From positions 1-46,585 of the forward strand of contig ONLU01000015.1 in assembly GCA_900318795.1 (NCBI GenBank): a stretch of DNA of 46,585 nt, given 5' to 3'. Of the stretch, positions 36,153-43,399 are shown piece after piece. The position numbers were made by a program, and so were the translations under genes. How positions within the stretch are numbered: the first letter of the stretch is position 1; every line of letters begins with the position of its first letter. Under the pieces are notes generated by a model. It was given only the letters and a program-made list of their open reading frames with translations. It was not told the origin of the DNA and made no database searches. This DNA is from an uncultured Prevotellaceae bacterium (GTDB taxonomy: Bacteria; Bacteroidota; Bacteroidia; Bacteroidales; Bacteroidaceae).

Positions 36153-36494
36153 ATGGATTACAAGAAATCAAAAGCACCGGTTAATACCGTCACCCGCAAC
36201 ATCATGGATCTCTGCAAGGAGACCGGCAACATCTATGAGAGTGTAGCAATCATCTCTAAGCGCGCTAACCAGATCAGCATGCAGATCAAGGAAGACCTCA
36301 GCAAGAAGCTGGCTGAGTTTGCCTCCTACAACGACTCGCTGGAGGAAGTCTTCGAGAACCGCGAGCAGATAGAAATATCACGCTACTACGAGAAGCTGCC
36401 CAAACCCTCGCTGCTGGCTACTCAGGAGTTCGTGGAGGACAAGGTCTACTGGCGCGACCCCGCCAAGGATGCTCAGGAGGGTCAGGCCGACTAA
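36153..36494 (+). CDS. rpoZ: RNA polymerase omega subunit (Rpb6-like)
   Basis: A 113-residue protein. The segment GNIYESVAIISKRANQISMQIKEDL resembles the Rpb6/omega core that latches the beta' subunit. The Bacteroidetes form is divergent and follows bamD. The frame is open upstream inside bamD, but the ATG at 36153 is the start, 67 bases after the bamD stop. Confidence 0.85.
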   Translation: MDYKKSKAPVNTVTRNIMDLCKETGNIYESVAIISKRANQISMQIKEDLSKKLAEFASYNDSLEEVFENREQIEISRYYEKLPKPSLLATQEFVEDKVYWRDPAKDAQEGQAD

Positions 36495-36509
36495 AATCCC
36501 GTCAGTGCT

Positions 36510-36962
36510 ATGATACAACGCAAACAGACGCTCTTCCTGCTTGTGGCAGCCATTCTGGGCGTCATCACGCTTTCATTGCCCATAGCGACGGTGACCGACC
36601 AGGGACTGACCGTCAGCCAGATCTACAACCTGTTGTGGCTCGACAGCCAGCATGTGGCACACTTCGGCGTATGGCCGCTCTTTGCCATTCTGCTCCTGGC
36701 GTCGGCACTCAGCCTCTATACCATATTTATATATAGGCGCCGTCCCCTGCAGGCCACGCTCTGCCTGGGCGCCATGGCGCTATATGTCGCATGGTATCTG
36801 GCGCTCATCGTCGTCAGCAAGATGCAGGCCCCCGACGCGCTCAACTTCCATCTGGATTTCCCGGCAGCCCTGCCTGCCGTCAGCGCCATTCTCTGCTTCA
36901 TGGCCCGCAAGGGCGTGCTGGCCGACGAGAAGCTGGTGCGTGCGGCCGACCGCATCCGGTAA
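36510..36962 (+). CDS. DUF4293 membrane protein
   Basis: A 150-residue integral membrane protein with four predicted helices (about residues 7-25, 54-74, 80-102 and 118-132). The start MIQRKQTLFLL is characteristic of DUF4293. Function unknown; it is conserved beside bamD and omega. It is 15 bases after rpoZ. Confidence 0.85.
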   Translation: MIQRKQTLFLLVAAILGVITLSLPIATVTDQGLTVSQIYNLLWLDSQHVAHFGVWPLFAILLLASALSLYTIFIYRRRPLQATLCLGAMALYVAWYLALIVVSKMQAPDALNFHLDFPAALPAVSAILCFMARKGVLADEKLVRAADRIR

Positions 36963-37012
36963 GCAACATCTGAAAAATCTCAAAGTATAACTTTTTAAAA
37001 TAATTAGCTATT

Positions 37013-38062
37013 ATGGCAGAAATGAATTTCGGTGGCGTCATTGAGACAGTAGTCACCAGCAAGGAGTTCTCACTCGAGAAAGCACGTGAAGTATTGAAGG
37101 ACGAGGTCATCGCCGTCATCGGCTATGGCGTCCAGGGTCCCGGACAGGCTTGCAACCTGCGCGACAACGGTTTCAACGTGATTGTTGGCCAGCGTCAGGG
37201 CAAGACCTACGACAAGGCAGTAGCCGACGGCTGGGTGCCCGGCAAGACCCTGTTCAGCATTGAGGAGGCAGCCGAGAAGGGCACCATCCTCTGCATGCTG
37301 CTCTCTGATGCTGGTCAGATGCAGCAGTGGCCTACCATCAAGCAATATCTGAAGCCCGGCAAGACCCTGTACTACAGCCACGGCTTCGCTATCAACTGGA
37401 GCGACCGCACAGGTGTCGTTCCTCCCAAGGACGTGGATGTCATCATGGTGGCTCCCAAGGGTTCTGGTACGTCTCTGCGCACCATGTTCTGCGAGGGCCG
37501 CGGACTGAACTGCTCGTATGCCGTCTATCAGGACGCTACAGGCAAGGCCAAGGAGAAGACCCTCGCCTTCGGTATCGGCATCGGTGCCGGCTACCTGTTC
37601 GAGACCACCTTCCAGCGCGAGGCCACCTCTGACCTCACCGGTGAGCGCGGCTCGCTGATGGGTGCCATCCAGGGACTGCTGCTGGCTCAGTATGAGGTGC
37701 TGCGCGAGAACGGCCACACACCCTCTGAGGCTTTCAACGAGACCGTTGAGGAGCTCACACAGAGCCTTGGCCCGCTCTTCGGTGCCAAGGGTATGGACTG
37801 GATGTATGCCAACTGTTCGACCACCGCACAACGTGGTGCACTGGACTGGGCTCCCCGCTTCCACGACGCCATCAAGCCCGTCATGGAGTGGCTCTACTAC
37901 TCGGTGAAGACCGGTAACGAGGCTCAGATCACCATCGACGCCAACTCTAAGCCCGACTATCGTGCCGGTCTGGAGAAGGAGCTGGAGGCTATGCGCAACC
38001 AGGAGATGTGGCGTGCCGGCGAGACCGTTCGCAAGCTGCGTCCTGAGTATCAGGAAGACTAA
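37013..38062 (+). CDS. ilvC: Ketol-acid reductoisomerase
   Basis: A 349-residue enzyme of valine, leucine and isoleucine synthesis. The Rossmann loop GYGVQGPGQA lies near residue 38, GSGTSLR follows, and the metal-binding region ERGSLMGAIQGLL carries the usual acidic ligands. A later ETVEEL supports the helical knot. It stands alone here, away from ilvB/ilvN/ilvD, with a terminator after it. Confidence 0.95.
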   Translation: MAEMNFGGVIETVVTSKEFSLEKAREVLKDEVIAVIGYGVQGPGQACNLRDNGFNVIVGQRQGKTYDKAVADGWVPGKTLFSIEEAAEKGTILCMLLSDAGQMQQWPTIKQYLKPGKTLYYSHGFAINWSDRTGVVPPKDVDVIMVAPKGSGTSLRTMFCEGRGLNCSYAVYQDATGKAKEKTLAFGIGIGAGYLFETTFQREATSDLTGERGSLMGAIQGLLLAQYEVLRENGHTPSEAFNETVEELTQSLGPLFGAKGMDWMYANCSTTAQRGALDWAPRFHDAIKPVMEWLYYSVKTGNEAQITIDANSKPDYRAGLEKELEAMRNQEMWRAGETVRKLRPEYQED

Positions 38063-38115
38063 CCGACACGAAACAAATTCGACCTTATTTTTTTAACCCG
38101 CCTGTGTGCCGTGAG

Positions 38116-38135
38116 GCCCGCAAGGCGGGCTTTTT
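38116..38135 (+). terminator. Rho-independent terminator of ilvC
   Basis: GCCCGC (38116-38121), loop AAG, GCGGGC (38125-38130), then TTTTT. It marks the boundary between the core operons and the accessory region. Confidence 0.9.
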
Positions 38136-38136
38136 A

Positions 38137-38157
38137 GTTCAAAGTTCAACGGGCTTC
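38137..38157 (-). repeat. Partial TTGAAC heptamer repeat overlapping the M15 stop
   Basis: On minus the sequence reads GAAGCCCGTTGAACTTTGAAC, the same as the hairpin-foot/heptamer block at 46223-46237. It encodes the last residues and stop of the M15 peptidase. Confidence 0.7.
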
Positions 38158-38603
38158 ACGCGGCGTCGGTTTCCTGAGGGGCGCACGGCGAAGTGCAGCC
38201 ACATCACCGCGCCCTTGCGCTCCAGCAGCAACTCGTCGAAGTCCTCCCCCGACTCGTCGCTGATGTCCAGCAGGATGACCGCATAGCGCAGCAGCTGCTC
38301 CAGTCCTGCCACGCGGATGTCCACTGCACAGCCCGTCAGGTGGTTCGACGTGGGTGCCCCACCCACCGCCTTGTTCACCGCCGGACTCCTGTAGCCGCTG
38401 TTGATGATGAGCGGTTCCTCCATGCCACCATTCCCGATGTCCGCATACCGCTCGTTCCACCGTCGTCTGAGCCGCTCCAGCCACCGGCACACCCGCCGCA
38501 GATTCTCCACCTGTGCCACGTTCGGCACGTTCTCCATTCTCACACTCGTCTTGCAAAGCTCCCTCAGCGTAAAGTGCTGGGAGAGACGTTCTTGAACATC
38601 CAT
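38139..38603 (-). CDS. M15-family metallopeptidase (D-Ala-D-Ala carboxypeptidase type)
   Basis: A 154-residue protein. The zinc site is visible: His88 and Asp95 in SNHLTGCAVDI and His137 in MWLHF, with SGYRSP (Arg72) before them as in the M15A family. No signal peptide, as in phage- or element-borne peptidoglycan peptidases that need another route out. The ATG at 38603 starts at the substrate-domain segment. It is last in the accessory minus-strand run. The extreme C-terminus is encoded by a dispersed repeat. Confidence 0.85.
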   Translation of the reverse strand: MDVQERLSQHFTLRELCKTSVRMENVPNVAQVENLRRVCRWLERLRRRWNERYADIGNGGMEEPLIINSGYRSPAVNKAVGGAPTSNHLTGCAVDIRVAGLEQLLRYAVILLDISDESGEDFDELLLERKGAVMWLHFAVRPSGNRRRVKPVEL

Positions 38604-38641
38604 ATTTTCCTGATTTTTAATTCTTAAAAAAACTTTGTCAT

Positions 38642-38729
38642 CGACCCTTGGGTCGCTCTGCACCTTTAGGTCAGAGAACCTTGAACCGCGGCGAAGCCGC
38701 ATTGAACCTTGAACCGCGGCGTAAGCCGC
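38642..38729. repeat. Cluster of four mini-hairpins with TTGAACC heptamers
   Basis: Hairpins in order: CGACCC-TT-GGGTCG (38642-38655); CTCTG-c-ACCT-TT-AGGT-CAGAG (38656-38676); GCGGC-GAA-GCCGC (38688-38700); GCGGC-GTAA-GCCGC (38716-38729). The last two are preceded by TTGAACC-type heptamers. They fill the gap between the M15 gene and the 121-residue gene. Confidence 0.85.
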
Positions 38730-38730
38730 T

Positions 38731-39096
38731 TTACCCTTCGCCCTTCTTACTCTTATTGATGGGCGTACTCTGCGGGAAGGCCTCGCTATACGCCCTGTCC
38801 AGCGCTTTCAAGTCTATCCGGTAGAAGCTGATGCCCAACCGTACCGCCACGATGGCACGCAGCAGTTCGCGGTGCTTCAGCGGGTAGAGCGAGGGCACGG
38901 GCAGTTCGTTGTAGCCCTCCTGCTCGCACAGTCGGCACACCTGCCATATCAACTCATCACCGGCTTCGCTCCCGAACCATGCCTTCAGCACGTTGCGGAT
39001 GCAGAAGCGCTTATACTGACCTCCGAGGAGGCGCCTTGTGCGCTCCAGCCGCAGCCAGAGCCGCACAAAGCATGATTTATTGTTTTCTATATTCAT
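38731..39096 (-). CDS. 121-residue hypothetical protein of the accessory cassette
   Basis: I do not recognise this protein. It is basic at the N-terminus (RLWLRLERTRRLLGGQYKRF), has three cysteines in the middle (one in KRFCIRN, two in WQVCRLCEQ), and a helical C-terminus ending KSKKGEG. The ATG at 39096 is favoured over a start 90 bases upstream, which would run through the GGTCA repeat. It lies between the primase-like gene and the M15 peptidase, so a role in the same cassette is likely. By position it may be the counterpart of small DUF4248-type proteins, but I see no clear match. Confidence 0.6.
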   Translation of the reverse strand: MNIENNKSCFVRLWLRLERTRRLLGGQYKRFCIRNVLKAWFGSEAGDELIWQVCRLCEQEGYNELPVPSLYPLKHRELLRAIVAVRLGISFYRIDLKALDRAYSEAFPQSTPINKSKKGEG

Positions 39097-39124
39097 TGGT
39101 TTTTCACGTTGTGTATTTTTTAAA

Positions 39125-39173
39125 AACTGATTTTGACCAAAATGACCTTGACCACTGACCGCGGCGAAGCCGC
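39125..39173. repeat. GGTCA array (copy D) plus mini-hairpin
   Basis: TGACC units start at 39134, 39143, 39149 and 39156 (spacing 9-6-7), preceded by GATTTT. GCGGC-GAA-GCCGC follows at 39161-39173. On minus it reads hairpin, then GGTCA array, then AAAATCAG, the same order as copy C at 46190-46285. Confidence 0.8.
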
Positions 39174-39182
39174 ACTTACCCC

Positions 39183-41594
39183 TCATACCTTTCTATACTT
39201 TCCATTCTGTTCCAGTACGACCAGCCCCTGCTTGCGCCAGTTCTTCAGCATCTGACGCACCGTGTTCGTCGTCACCTCCGCACCCTTCACGGCCACCGTG
39301 TGCTGCATGGCCTGCTCGTAGGTGAACTGCACGTCCAGCCGCTCGTAGATGGTGTCGTTCCGGCCGCGCTTCTGGCGCTCGCCGCTCTGCCCTGCATAGT
39401 TGCGGCTCTTGAAGGCGTTCTCTATGCGGTCGCGGAAGAAGTAGAGGGCGTTCTCCAGCAGCGAGTCGGCTATGACGTCGTAGGCGTCCAGCATCGTGGG
39501 CGTCTGCGTCTTCAGCAGCATCTCCTTCCAGAGGTTCGGCGACTGCTTCAGCATGGTCTCGGCTCCGCTCATGCCGTGCTTCTGAATGAGCGTCTCGCAC
39601 ACCTTGCAGAGCATCAGGCAACAGGTCATCCGCTGCGCCGTCACACAGATGCGGATGCGCTGGCGGGCACGCGTGCGGTCGTCGTTCTTCATCGACTCCA
39701 GGCGGATGCGCTCCAGCCACTGGCGCCCCTTCGCCTCCAGCTTCGGCAGCACCACGTCGCCCTGCAGCAGCGGCAACAGGTGGGCTATCTGCTGGATGCG
39801 CTGGCGCTGGCGGTCGGTCATCACGGGGGGCTTGTCGTCCAGCGGCGCAAAGGTGTTGTCGGGCGTGCGGGCCACGGCTATGCGGCTCTGGAATCCGTCG
39901 GTGTAGTTATGCACCACGCGGTAGAGCGCATCGGGCGTGCCGCACATGGTGACGTTCCACAGCAGGTGCTTGATGTGCACGCTGACGGCATCGACACTCT
40001 TGGCCTCGCGGTCGAATTTCGAACCGTCGTAGCTCTGGCGCAGCATCACCGAGAAGTCACTCATGGCCGACTTCCACTTCTGTGCCACGGTGTCTGCCTC
40101 GGGCGTGAACGAGAATGCATGCTTGCCGCCCGTGTTGGCCAGTCGCTCGGCCAGCTTCGCCACCGTATTGTTCAGCGTGACGAACCGCACCGGCAGCCGC
40201 GGCTCCTCGGGCTGGTCCTTCTTGTTCTTGGCTGCCACCTTCCGGTCGCGCCACTCCTTCTCCTGCGTCAGGTACATCTCGTCCAGCGCCTCCACCTCGC
40301 TCATCCACGCCCCCACAACGGGGTCTATGGAACCCTTGCCCGAGGCAAAGTCGCCGGCAATGTAGGCTATCAGGTTCAGCCCCTTCTGCTGGCCGTGGAC
40401 ATCCATCTTCACCCCCGTTGCCAGCATGCCGATGCAGGGGCAGACAGCCGTCACCACAGGCATGGCCAGCTGGGGACCGACGGCCTCTATGGAGTCTCTG
40501 ATGCCCTGGGGCATCCGCTTCATTGAGAATTGGGAATTGACAATTGAGAATTGTTCATCGTCAGCATCCGAAGGCTCGTCAACATCTTCCATCTTACATC
40601 TGCCATCTTCCATCTGCAGGGCGTTCAGCACATTTCTCAGACGCATGGGGAATCCGTTGAGTTCCGACGCCAGGGCGCTCTTGATTTTGGCGCGCTTCTC
40701 TTCCAGCGGGAAACCGTCGTAGCAGGGTATCACCTGGTCGAGCCACTCGAAACTGCGTCCGCAGATGTGGCGCAGGTCGCAGGCCAGCTGGTAGGTCAGC
40801 GTGTCGCGGTCGCCCTTGGTGGGCTCGTAGCCCCGGTTGTTCACCTCCCAGTACTTGCGGATGATGTCGGCAAACGGGATGCCGTGGTAGTCCGAAGGGT
40901 ATTGGCGGGCTGTCGCGGCTTGTGCGGCTTGTGCGGCATCTTCGGGTTTCGCGGCCTTCTCGGGTTTCGCGGCATCTTCGGGTTTCGCGGCATCTTCGGG
41001 TTTCTCGGCCTTCTCGGAATTGCCCGCTGGCTCGGCCATCTTGAAAATCTCATCGTCCAGAAACAGCAGGTCGCCTTCGTCGCCGGTCGTGGTGAAGAAC
41101 ACCCGCGTGATGTCCTTCGCCTTGTTGTCGTATGCTACGCCCAGCAGCTGGCTGGCCCAGCGGAGATTGTCTTCCTGCGACAGCTCCGGGCGGCGGCGGA
41201 ACACGAGGTGATAGCCCTTCGTGGCCGACCGCTCCAGCATCAGCAGTCCCAGCTGCTCCCTCTTGCCCATCACCAGACTGGGCACACCCGCCATCTGCTG
41301 TGCCAGCCACTGGGGCTGTTCGTCGGCAGAGAGACCTTGAGGGGCCTTGAAGTCTATGTCCATGCCCACCGTCGTGCTCTGTGTCCGGCTGCCCTTCAGC
41401 GTGCCGTCGGCGTTGGGCAGACAGGAGTAGTTCATCTGCACCAGACTGGCCTTCAGTGCCTCGTCGCCCTGTCGGATGCGTGCCACGTTCTCCCTTTGGA
41501 AACCGCTGTTGCGCAGTTCCACGTATTCCTCGCGCGTAAGAACGGGGCGCATCATCTTCACCCCGTTCTGCTTGTAAACTATATATACACTCAT
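39183..41594 (-). CDS. Primase-like/VirE-N and DUF3987 domain protein
   Basis: An 803-residue protein. The first ~190 residues look like an archaeo-eukaryotic primase-like or VirE-N fold: DID at Asp79/Asp81 and GYH at His129. A linker of KPEDAA repeats (about 197-220) follows. A helical middle part leads to a second linker (about 326-357) encoded by two heptamer arrays. A DUF3987 helicase-like domain comes next, with Walker A-like GDFASGKGS near residue 417. The C-terminus (VTTNTVRQMLKNWRKQGLV) looks like a winged helix. A replication-type role is inferred; catalytic competence is untested. Confidence 0.8.
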   Translation of the reverse strand: MSVYIVYKQNGVKMMRPVLTREEYVELRNSGFQRENVARIRQGDEALKASLVQMNYSCLPNADGTLKGSRTQSTTVGMDIDFKAPQGLSADEQPQWLAQQMAGVPSLVMGKREQLGLLMLERSATKGYHLVFRRRPELSQEDNLRWASQLLGVAYDNKAKDITRVFFTTTGDEGDLLFLDDEIFKMAEPAGNSEKAEKPEDAAKPEDAAKPEKAAKPEDAAQAAQAATARQYPSDYHGIPFADIIRKYWEVNNRGYEPTKGDRDTLTYQLACDLRHICGRSFEWLDQVIPCYDGFPLEEKRAKIKSALASELNGFPMRLRNVLNALQMEDGRCKMEDVDEPSDADDEQFSIVNSQFSMKRMPQGIRDSIEAVGPQLAMPVVTAVCPCIGMLATGVKMDVHGQQKGLNLIAYIAGDFASGKGSIDPVVGAWMSEVEALDEMYLTQEKEWRDRKVAAKNKKDQPEEPRLPVRFVTLNNTVAKLAERLANTGGKHAFSFTPEADTVAQKWKSAMSDFSVMLRQSYDGSKFDREAKSVDAVSVHIKHLLWNVTMCGTPDALYRVVHNYTDGFQSRIAVARTPDNTFAPLDDKPPVMTDRQRQRIQQIAHLLPLLQGDVVLPKLEAKGRQWLERIRLESMKNDDRTRARQRIRICVTAQRMTCCLMLCKVCETLIQKHGMSGAETMLKQSPNLWKEMLLKTQTPTMLDAYDVIADSLLENALYFFRDRIENAFKSRNYAGQSGERQKRGRNDTIYERLDVQFTYEQAMQHTVAVKGAEVTTNTVRQMLKNWRKQGLVVLEQNGKYRKV
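40524..40553. repeat. In-gene heptamer array TGAGAAT-type, four units
   Basis: TGAGAAT, TGGGAAT, TGACAAT, TGAGAAT, then TG: strict 7-bp period inside the primase-like gene, coding for QFSIVNSQFS. Confidence 0.85.
40583..40617. repeat. In-gene heptamer array CATCTTC-type, five units
   Basis: CATCTTC, CATCTTA, CATCTGC, CATCTTC, CATCTGC: exact 7-bp period. It encodes QMEDGRCKMED on the minus strand, in the same linker as the TGAGAAT array. Confidence 0.88.
40933..41017. repeat. 18-bp tandem repeat coding for KPEDAA units
   Basis: Four 18-bp units at 40933-41004 plus a partial one, coding KPEDAA/KPEKAA linkers in the primase-like protein. Whole-codon period, so unit gain or loss keeps the frame. 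Confidence 0.85.
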
Positions 41595-41618
41595 CTTTCA
41601 CTTTTCTTGCGGTAGCAA

Positions 41619-41660
41619 ATTATTCATTATTCACTATTCATTATTCATTATTCATTATTC
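41619..41660. repeat. Heptamer array (ATTATTC)6 upstream of the primase-like gene
   Basis: Six 7-bp units, one of them ACTATTC, fill most of the 67-base gap between the Rha-like stop and the primase-like start. On minus the array reads (GAATAAT)6 and ends 25 bases before the ATG. Confidence 0.9.
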
Positions 41661-41661
41661 A

Positions 41662-42336
41662 TTAGAAATTGGGATATCCCAATTTCGCATTAAGATATCG
41701 CAGACCCTGCATGGTCCATGTCATGTACGTGCGCACCTTCTTCTCCCCCCGCAGCGAGTAGCTCACATACGTACGCAGGCGCACCAGGTCGCGCCCTACC
41801 AGGTCGTCAGAGATGTTCCAGCGTCCGTGGCGGCGATACTGGATGCCCATGTCGCGCACTATGCAGTTGAAGTCGTAGACCGTCATGTTGAAGGTCTTCG
41901 CCACCTGGGTGGCCGTCAGCGTGTCCTCGGCACCGGCGTTCAGCTGGCGCAGTGCCTCGCCGATGATGTCGTCGGCCAGTGCCATAATCTTCTTCGGTTC
42001 CGACAGACATCTGACATCAGCCATCTTCCCTCTGACATCAGCCATCTCCAGTTCTTCCCATCTCAGCACCAGCTTGGCGCGTGCCTCGTCGTTGAACTTC
42101 GTGGCGATGTAGAGGCACTCGGTCTTGGTCAGCTGGTAGCAGGGTACTTCGCGTGTGCCACCATTAGGCTGAACGATGGTTCGCGATGTCAATCGAAAAT
42201 TCGATTTACATACTTTCTTCCATGCTGGCTCCATCTTTCGGATGGCTTCCATGACATGAAAATGTTGTTTACCTGTCAGCTCGGCAATTTCGAGCGACGT
42301 CATGGTCTGTTGTAAATTGACTATTAGTGTGTTCAT
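41662..42336 (-). CDS. Rha-family phage regulatory/antirepressor protein
   Basis: A 224-residue protein. The N-terminal Rha domain shows MTSLEIAELTGKQHFHVMEAIRKME and LTKTECLYIATKFNDEARAKLVLRWEELE. A C-terminal antirepressor-like half begins near ATQVAKTFNMTVYDFNCIVRDMGIQY. The two are joined by MADVRGKMADVRC, encoded by a heptamer array. Met12 is an alternative start. It is a typical prophage or element protein; its partner repressor is not evident. Confidence 0.82.
   Translation of the reverse strand: MNTLIVNLQQTMTSLEIAELTGKQHFHVMEAIRKMEPAWKKVCKSNFRLTSRTIVQPNGGTREVPCYQLTKTECLYIATKFNDEARAKLVLRWEELEMADVRGKMADVRCLSEPKKIMALADDIIGEALRQLNAGAEDTLTATQVAKTFNMTVYDFNCIVRDMGIQYRRHGRWNISDDLVGRDLVRLRTYVSYSLRGEKKVRTYMTWTMQGLRYLNAKLGYPNF
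42006..42047. repeat. In-gene heptamer array in the Rha-like gene, six units
   Basis: GACATCT, GACATCA, GCCATCT, TCCCTCT, GACATCA, GCCATCT: strict 7-bp period with a 21-bp higher order. It encodes the interdomain linker. Confidence 0.85.
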
Positions 42337-42356
42337 TTTTCCTGGTGTTATTTCTT

Positions 42357-42638
42357 TTATTGATGTATGTCTTGAATGTCGGTTGCCACCACGTCCTGGA
42401 AGTACGAGCCGTTCGATTCGTGCGTCTGGAAACGCAGCGAAGCGATGACCGTGCTGCCGGCGGCAAATTTGCAGAGAGCGAGGTTGCCGAACATCGCGCA
42501 GATGTACTCATCCTCGTAGTCACCACCAAGCTCCTTGAGCCTGATCATCGACTTGGCCAGCTGGCCGTTGTCGCTTTTCTTACTCGGCACGTAGACGGCC
42601 TGCGTCTGTGCCACCACTTTCAAAATCTTTGTTACCAT
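42357..42638 (-). CDS. 93-residue cassette protein, possibly OB-fold
   Basis: A 93-residue protein starting MVTKILKVVAQTQAVYVPSKK. The alternating hydrophobic strands, the FGNLALCKFAAGSTVIASLRF stretch and the FQDVVATDI end suggest a small OB-like beta barrel. It could be a single-strand DNA-binding helper for the primase-like protein; that is inference. It is 20 bases upstream of the Rha-like gene and has a ~170-base leader with tandem repeats. Confidence 0.65.
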   Translation of the reverse strand: MVTKILKVVAQTQAVYVPSKKSDNGQLAKSMIRLKELGGDYEDEYICAMFGNLALCKFAAGSTVIASLRFQTHESNGSYFQDVVATDIQDIHQ

Positions 42639-42640
42639 TT

Positions 42641-42730
42641 TGCTTTTCTGTGTTTTTTTTATTTATTATCAGGGTTTTCTGTGTGTTTAATTCACGATTA
42701 AGGGTTTTCTGTGTGTGTTAATTCATCGTC
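42641..42730. repeat. 30-bp-period tandem repeats in the leader of the 93-residue gene
   Basis: AGGGTTTTCTGTGTGT starts at 42671 and 42701 (30-bp period). A weaker third copy with TTTTCTGTGT lies just before, abutting the gene start. Confidence 0.75.
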
Positions 42731-42809
42731 AAGTGGAGTCCCACCAGCCTGCCCGGGTGGGTGTTGTTTGTAGCAATAAGTCAAAGAGCGCTGCATCGGA
42801 AATGCAGTG

Positions 42810-42817
42810 CAAAGGTA
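42810..42817 (-). promoter_or_regulatory. -7 element (TACCTTTG) for the 93-residue - Rha - primase run
   Basis: CAAAGGTA on plus, right after the terminator on minus. No TTG at exact -33 spacing. The leader to the 93-residue ATG would be about 165 bases. Confidence 0.65.
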
Positions 42818-42828
42818 CGGCGAATAAA

Positions 42829-42866
42829 ACACAAAAACCCCCTACGCAGAGGGTACGCGTAGGGGG
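42829..42866 (-). terminator. Rho-independent terminator after the 168-residue gene
   Basis: On minus, CCCCCTACGC pairs with GCGTAGGGGG (10 bp, 9-base loop) and is followed by TTTTTGTGTTTT. It splits the accessory run into two transcription units. Confidence 0.92.
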
Positions 42867-42892
42867 TACGGAGTGGTGTAAGTGGCTGACTG

Positions 42893-43399
42893 TCAGTCTA
42901 AAATGTTTTTCAGCCGTTCTTGGAATCTCAACGACTTCCTCTGGTTCAGGGCGGTGTTGTAGTCGCCGCGCATGTGGTTGCGGTGCCATAGCCGCTCGAA
43001 AAACTTCCACTTGTTGTCAATGCCCAGTCGCCGGGCCAGCACGTCGGCCAGCAGTGCCGCCTCGGGGCGCGACACCGTGGGCTGTCCGTGGGCGTCCACC
43101 AGCCCGCTGTCCTGCAGCTGCTGCCACGCGGGGCTGGCCGTCAGCACCTCGGGAATCTCCGCCTCCTCCGCCTCCGACTCCTCCTGCAGAGGCTCGCCGG
43201 CCTGCTGCGTCGGGCTTGCTGCCGGCTGCTGCGTCTGGGGCGCTGCCGGCTGCGCTGCCGGCTGGCTTGCTGCCGGCTGCTGCGTCACCGTCGAACCGGG
43301 CATGGCAAACACACAGCCCGTGATGCTGCCGTTAAACACTTGGCAGTTCGAACCTGCCTCGAAGTGGTTGACTACGCTTTTCTGCTTCTTTTCTTCCAT
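42893..43399 (-). CDS. 168-residue cassette protein with NHFEAGSN motif
   Basis: Not recognised as a named family. Residues 10-36 carry NHFEAGSNCQVFNGSITG, shared with the neighbouring protein. A Gln/Ala/Pro linker (about 37-75) follows, then a compact C-terminal domain: LADVLARRLGIDNKWKFFERLWHRNHMRGDYNTALN. The start overlaps the end of the upstream gene by 28 bases in another frame. A structural or complex-forming role is possible; no enzyme motif seen. Confidence 0.7.
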   Translation of the reverse strand: MEEKKQKSVVNHFEAGSNCQVFNGSITGCVFAMPGSTVTQQPAASQPAAQPAAPQTQQPAASPTQQAGEPLQEESEAEEAEIPEVLTASPAWQQLQDSGLVDAHGQPTVSRPEAALLADVLARRLGIDNKWKFFERLWHRNHMRGDYNTALNQRKSLRFQERLKNILD

